Source: JAYGED01 sp046582565
GTDB lineage: Bacteria; Pseudomonadota; Alphaproteobacteria; JAAXGF01
Reading direction: 5' to 3'
Assembly: GCA_046582565.1 (NCBI GenBank)
Contig: JAYGED010000202.1
Span: 1-26,868 of the forward strand
DNA length: 26,868 bases
Both the position numbers and the translations under genes were made by a program. The notes beneath the pieces were generated by a model. The model searched no databases and had not been told where the DNA came from. It saw only the letters and a program-made list of their open reading frames with translations. Within the stretch, counting starts at the first letter, position 1; each line of letters opens with the position of its first letter. Of this stretch, positions 24,013 through 26,868 are shown piece by piece.

Positions 24013-24846
24013 TTACTGCGCGTCAAAGCCATCGATTGCGCGCACATGGAAGAGTTCCCGGCGCAGAATGCCCCTGGTGGTGGCGTCGATGTAAATTGCG
24101 TCCTTTTCCAATCTCAGCCGATAGTCTGCTTCGCCCAACAGTGCTGCGAGATCGGCTTCGTTGTCCCGGTCGACCTTGAGGAAGGTTTTTGCGCTGTGCA
24201 GAAACTGTAGCCCCAGGTCGCGCTGCTCGATCAGGGTCCAACCGGTCTGCCGCAACATTTCCGCATAATCAATTTTCGTCGCCACGTAGGGCGGGCCGAT
24301 GTCGATGGCGAGGGCGCAATCTTTGTCGCTCAAACCCGCTGCAACGAGAAGAACGGTGAAGATCATCTCGCCACCGTCCTTTATGGTCCGGCGACATTCC
24401 GACAGCACCGCCCGCTTGCCTGGCAAACAGCAAAGCGCATCCGAATGGGTAATCGCGTCGAAATATTTTTCCCCGTATGGCAGGGCGCGGCCGTCCGCCA
24501 CGGCGACGTTGCAAAGGCCGGACAATCGGTCCGCTTTGGCCCGCGCCGCGGCGATAACCAATCCTTCCTCGGGCAAATCAACAAGGGTGATATCGCAACC
24601 GGAAGAAGCCGCCAGATAAAGCCCCGGCCAGCCGGAACCGGCGCCCAAATCCAGCAATCTCTGGCCCGGCCGAAGCGCCAGTTTTTCCGCGATATCGTCT
24701 ATCTCATTGCGCGTAGCCCAACTGGTGCCGCCATAGCAACAGCCGTTAATCGCCCGCTCAATGCGCTGCATCACCGGTGTCTGGTTGCGCAGATAGGATT
24801 GCCCAAACCGCGCCCGCAGCTCTTCCTCCGCCTCCGTTCGCACCAT
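24013..24846 (-). CDS. SAM-dependent class I methyltransferase, substrate unknown
   Basis: 277 residues from ATG 24846, which has a strong GAGGGGGAG ribosome-binding site; an in-frame ATG at 24882 is possible but has none. The Rossmann methyltransferase motifs are clear: motif I LLDLGAGSGWPG (64-75), the acidic end of strand two in ITLVDLPEEG, NVAVADGRALPYGEKYFDAI around motif III, and the post-motif DALCCLPGKRAVLSECRRTIKDGGEMIFT. This arrangement resembles the UbiE/cyclopropane-synthase-like small-molecule methyltransferases. A CC pair in NGCCYGGTSW near residue 37 is unusual but unexplained. It is followed by maeB after 41 bases, so the two may be cotranscribed, though no functional link is obvious. 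Confidence 0.8.
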   Translation of the reverse strand: MVRTEAEEELRARFGQSYLRNQTPVMQRIERAINGCCYGGTSWATRNEIDDIAEKLALRPGQRLLDLGAGSGWPGLYLAASSGCDITLVDLPEEGLVIAAARAKADRLSGLCNVAVADGRALPYGEKYFDAITHSDALCCLPGKRAVLSECRRTIKDGGEMIFTVLLVAAGLSDKDCALAIDIGPPYVATKIDYAEMLRQTGWTLIEQRDLGLQFLHSAKTFLKVDRDNEADLAALLGEADYRLRLEKDAIYIDATTRGILRRELFHVRAIDGFDAQ

Positions 24847-24947
24847 GCCGCTCCCCCTCTCCTCAAGAGTGTGACCGCACAATATGCGTTCACGCGGGAT
24901 TGCGAAGCAAGGCCGGCCGCCCTATTCTGGCCAGGCTTTGTATTTAA

Positions 24948-25097
24948 TGTTCTCGGGGCGGGGCGCAACTCCCCACCGGCGGTGATGGCACCTTGATGTG
25001 CATAAGCCCGCGAGCGCCCGCCAGATCATCGGCGGGGTCAGCAGATTCGGTGTGATTCCGAAGCCGACGGTTATAGTCCGGATGGAAGAGAACAGGA
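24948..25097 (+). ncRNA. FMN riboswitch (RFN element)
   Basis: The closing helix P1 pairs TGTTCTC (24948-24954) with GAGAACA (25088-25094). Between them lie the conserved RFN blocks CCCCACCGGCGGTGAT, AGCCCGCGAG, CAGCAGATTCGGTG and CCGAAGCCGACGGTTATAG followed by TCCGGATG. These are the binding-core segments of the flavin mononucleotide aptamer, which lowers expression of riboflavin synthesis or uptake genes when FMN is abundant. A TATTTA -10 candidate (24941-24946) just upstream would start the RNA at the edge of the element. It controls the lumazine synthase gene that begins about 80 bases downstream. Confidence 0.95.
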
Positions 25098-25146
25098 GGA
25101 AGGCTCAGCCGTCACGTAACGGTTGCCGTCATTCTCCGCGCCGCCC

Positions 25147-25171
25147 CGAGTCTGAACTCGAACCAAGGGTC
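25147..25171 (+). promoter_or_regulatory. Small hairpin next to the ribH ribosome-binding site, possible riboswitch expression platform
   Basis: CGAGT-CTGA-ACTCG (25147-25160) is a perfect 5-bp hairpin with a four-base loop, followed by AAGGGT, the likely Shine-Dalgarno of ribH. No T-run follows it, so control at translation is more likely than termination. The alternative pairing with the riboswitch was not worked out. Confidence 0.35.
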
Positions 25172-25175
25172 GCGC

Positions 25176-25664
25176 ATGATGTATGACAAGAAAATCGCTT
25201 TTATTCAGGCTTGCTGGCACAAGGATATCGTCGATCAGGCTCGCCACGCCTTTATCGAGGAGATCGACAGCCTTGGTTATTCACAGGATCGCCTGGATTT
25301 CTTCGAAGTTCCCGGCGGGCTGGAAATACCGCTCATGGCCAAGCGTCTGGCCGGCAGCGGACGGTATGCGATCATCGTCGCCGCCGCTTTGATTGCCGAT
25401 GGCGGCGTCTATCGCCACGAATTCGTCGCGGGCTCCGTCATTGACGCCATGATGCGTCTGCAGCTTGAGACCGAGGTGCCGATCATCTCGGCGGTGCTGA
25501 CGCCGCAGCATTTCCATGATCACGCGGACCATCGTAAATTCTTCTTCGATCATTTCAGGATCAAGGGCGCCGAAGCCGCCGCCGCCTGCGCCCAAACCCT
25601 GGATAACATGGCGGCGATTGCAGCCATGGATAGTGGCGGTCAGATCAGCACCGAGAGGGCGTGA
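25176..25664 (+). CDS. ribH: 6,7-dimethyl-8-ribityllumazine synthase, RibH2 type
   Basis: 162 residues. It catalyses the penultimate step of riboflavin synthesis, joining 5-amino-6-ribitylaminouracil with 3,4-dihydroxy-2-butanone 4-phosphate. Features include the N-terminal IAFIQACWHKDIVDQA, FFEVPGGLEIPLMAKRLA (the family's VPGxxEIP), AALIADGGVYRHEFVAGSVI, and PIISAVLTPQHFHDHADHRK, where the variant His-rich segment resembles the RibH2 isoform of Brucella and rhizobia rather than the classical HDEH signature. It is preceded by an FMN riboswitch and stands alone, without ribBA, ribD or ribE. Start ATG 25176 follows AAGGGT; ATG 25179 is equally possible. Its 3' end overlaps the convergent phosphate transporter gene by 25 bases. 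Confidence 0.9.
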   Translation: MMYDKKIAFIQACWHKDIVDQARHAFIEEIDSLGYSQDRLDFFEVPGGLEIPLMAKRLAGSGRYAIIVAAALIADGGVYRHEFVAGSVIDAMMRLQLETEVPIISAVLTPQHFHDHADHRKFFFDHFRIKGAEAAAACAQTLDNMAAIAAMDSGGQISTERA

Positions 25665-26868
25665 TAGAGCGCGCCGGCGATGGCCGCTGTGGCCGGAACG
25701 GTAATCAGCCAGGCGAGCACGATGGTGCGCAGGTGCGAGCGCCGCACCAGCTTCTTGTGCTGCCAGTTCATGACCGCCGATTCGGCCTTCTGGGTGGTCT
25801 CGAAGTAAGAGGCGCGTTCGCCCTCGGGCCGAATCTCCTTGAGCGCCCGCTCGAGCTCCTCGTGACGCCATTCCATCTCGCTCTTGGCGGTGTCGAACAG
25901 GCTGGGTTCGGTTTTGTCGTTGAAGAACTCGCGGATCACCCGAACCTTCTCGGCCTCGATTTCCAGATATTCGCGCAGGAAGCCGATGCCGAAAATGGCG
26001 CCCAGCGCGATATGGGTCGAGCTGACGGGGAGCGCCAGGGCCGAGGCGATGATCACGGTAATCGCCGCCGACAGCGCTACGGTGAAGGCGCGCAGGCGGT
26101 CGATCTCGGTGATCTCCTTGCCGACCCGCTTGACCATCGTACCGCCATAGAGCGCGAGCCCGACCGAAAGCCCCAAGGCGCCGACCAGCACGACCCAGAA
26201 GGGAATCGCGACAGAGGATGCAACGTCGCCCGCGTCGACCGCGTGGACGATGGCGGCGAGGGGGCCGATGGCGTTGGCCACGTCGTTCGAGCCATGGGCG
26301 AAGCACAGCATGGCGGCCGAGATGATCAGGGGAATCGTGAACAGCTTGCCGACGTCTTCACGAGTGTTCGCCATGGTCTTGCCGGCGGTGACGACCATTG
26401 GGCGGACGATGAAGTAGATCATGAAGCAGGCGGTGGCCGAGATGGCGATGATGGTGGCCACATCGGCCTTCCACACCCGCTGGAGCCCCTTCATGGTCAG
26501 GTAGGCCGAGAATACCGCGCCCATGATCGCCACCAGGACGGGCACCCAGGTCTTGGCCGCCGCGATGCGGTCTTCGCGATAGACGGTGGCGCCCTTGATC
26601 AGGGTGAGGAAGGCGGCGGCGATGATGGCGCCCATGAGCGGCGAGATCACCCAGCTGGCAGCGATCTTGCCCATCACCGCCCAGTCCACCACGCCGAAGC
26701 CGGCGGCGGCGACGCCAGCGCCGAGCACATCACCGACGATCGCATGGGTGGTCGAGACCGGCGCGCTGACCAGGGTCGCCAGGTTGATCCATAGGGCGGC
26801 AGCGAGCAGCGCCGCCAGCATCAGCCGCACAAAGACCGCCCCGTCGGCGACGCCCTGCGGATCGATGA
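25640..26868 (-). CDS. pit: PiT-family inorganic phosphate transporter (N-terminus beyond window)
   Basis: The frame is open from the right edge, so the N-terminal part, probably more than 100 residues, is missing; a GTG at 26830 is internal. The visible 408 residues include both signature repeats of the family: SAPVSTTHAIVGDVLGAGVA in the first half, and CFAHGSNDVANAIGPLAAIV plus LPVSSTHIALGAIFGIGFL in the second. Around ten membrane helices are visible. A long charged cytoplasmic insert (about 85 residues, EAEKVRVIREFFNDKTEPSL onward) precedes a final helix, a layout I associate with the long alphaproteobacterial form. PiT proteins carry metal-phosphate with protons or sodium at low affinity. 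The gene is convergent with ribH and overlaps its end by 25 bases. Confidence 0.9.
   Translation of the reverse strand, partial: IDPQGVADGAVFVRLMLAALLAAALWINLATLVSAPVSTTHAIVGDVLGAGVAAAGFGVVDWAVMGKIAASWVISPLMGAIIAAAFLTLIKGATVYREDRIAAAKTWVPVLVAIMGAVFSAYLTMKGLQRVWKADVATIIAISATACFMIYFIVRPMVVTAGKTMANTREDVGKLFTIPLIISAAMLCFAHGSNDVANAIGPLAAIVHAVDAGDVASSVAIPFWVVLVGALGLSVGLALYGGTMVKRVGKEITEIDRLRAFTVALSAAITVIIASALALPVSSTHIALGAIFGIGFLREYLEIEAEKVRVIREFFNDKTEPSLFDTAKSEMEWRHEELERALKEIRPEGERASYFETTQKAESAVMNWQHKKLVRRSHLRTIVLAWLITVPATAAIAGALYHALSVLI

Noticed and set aside
25661..26794. 377-codon plus-strand open frame opposite the phosphate transporter
   Set aside because: Shadow frame: a His/Asp/Arg-rich product complementary to membrane-helix codons.
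1..26868. CRISPR array, tRNA or rRNA genes
   Set aside because: No regularly spaced direct repeats and no tRNA or rRNA signature seen on reading either strand; a tool-based scan was not possible.

Overview
The window reads as chromosomal DNA of a GC-rich Alphaproteobacterium, most likely Rhodospirillales-like. The clues are the MaeB-type malic enzyme, a RibH2-type lumazine synthase behind an FMN riboswitch, the long alphaproteobacterial form of a PiT phosphate transporter, and a PodJ-like 'WSVRG' ribbon-helix-helix protein. This assignment is inferred from gene families only; no 16S or other marker gene is present.

Layout. Positions 1-541 (minus strand) hold the first codons of an IS630-type transposase, next to the decayed start of a large FecR/adhesin-type surface protein that carries an in-frame stop. 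Positions 828-2074 (plus) encode a lone type II secretion pseudopilin (GspG) and a secreted MORN-repeat protein. Positions 2322-15468 (plus) form a tightly packed seven-gene operon and are the most interesting part of the window. Positions 15506-17825 hold a sulfotransferase (plus) and a convergent cytochrome c554-like pentaheme protein (minus). Positions 18257-19293 are a broken acyltransferase-3 gene whose middle has been replaced by a 50-bp perfect inverted repeat. Positions 19350-21569 are a divergent pair, a tandem ribbon-helix-helix protein and an orphan ParA ATPase, with three TGTANTACA palindromes between them. The right end holds MaeB and a methyltransferase (minus), the FMN riboswitch with ribH (plus), and a PiT transporter cut by the window edge (minus).

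The seven-gene operon looks like a complete electron path from cytoplasm to cell surface. It encodes, in order: (1) a soluble protein fusing an FAD/NAD(P) oxidoreductase, two cyclic-nucleotide-binding domains and a four-cluster [4Fe-4S] module; (2) a five-helix membrane protein with two His pairs placed to hold two stacked b hemes; (3) an FHA domain joined through one membrane helix to a decaheme cytochrome c; (4) a small exported protein of unknown function; (5) an exported protein with two GlcG/HbpS-type domains; (6) an outer-membrane beta-barrel candidate; (7) a decaheme cytochrome c with a C-terminal LVIVD-type beta-propeller. Four junctions overlap or nearly touch, so the genes are probably translated as a unit. 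I infer a porin-cytochrome-like conduit whose cytoplasmic end carries built-in signal-sensing domains (cNMP and FHA). The direction of electron flow and the external substrate cannot be read from the sequence.
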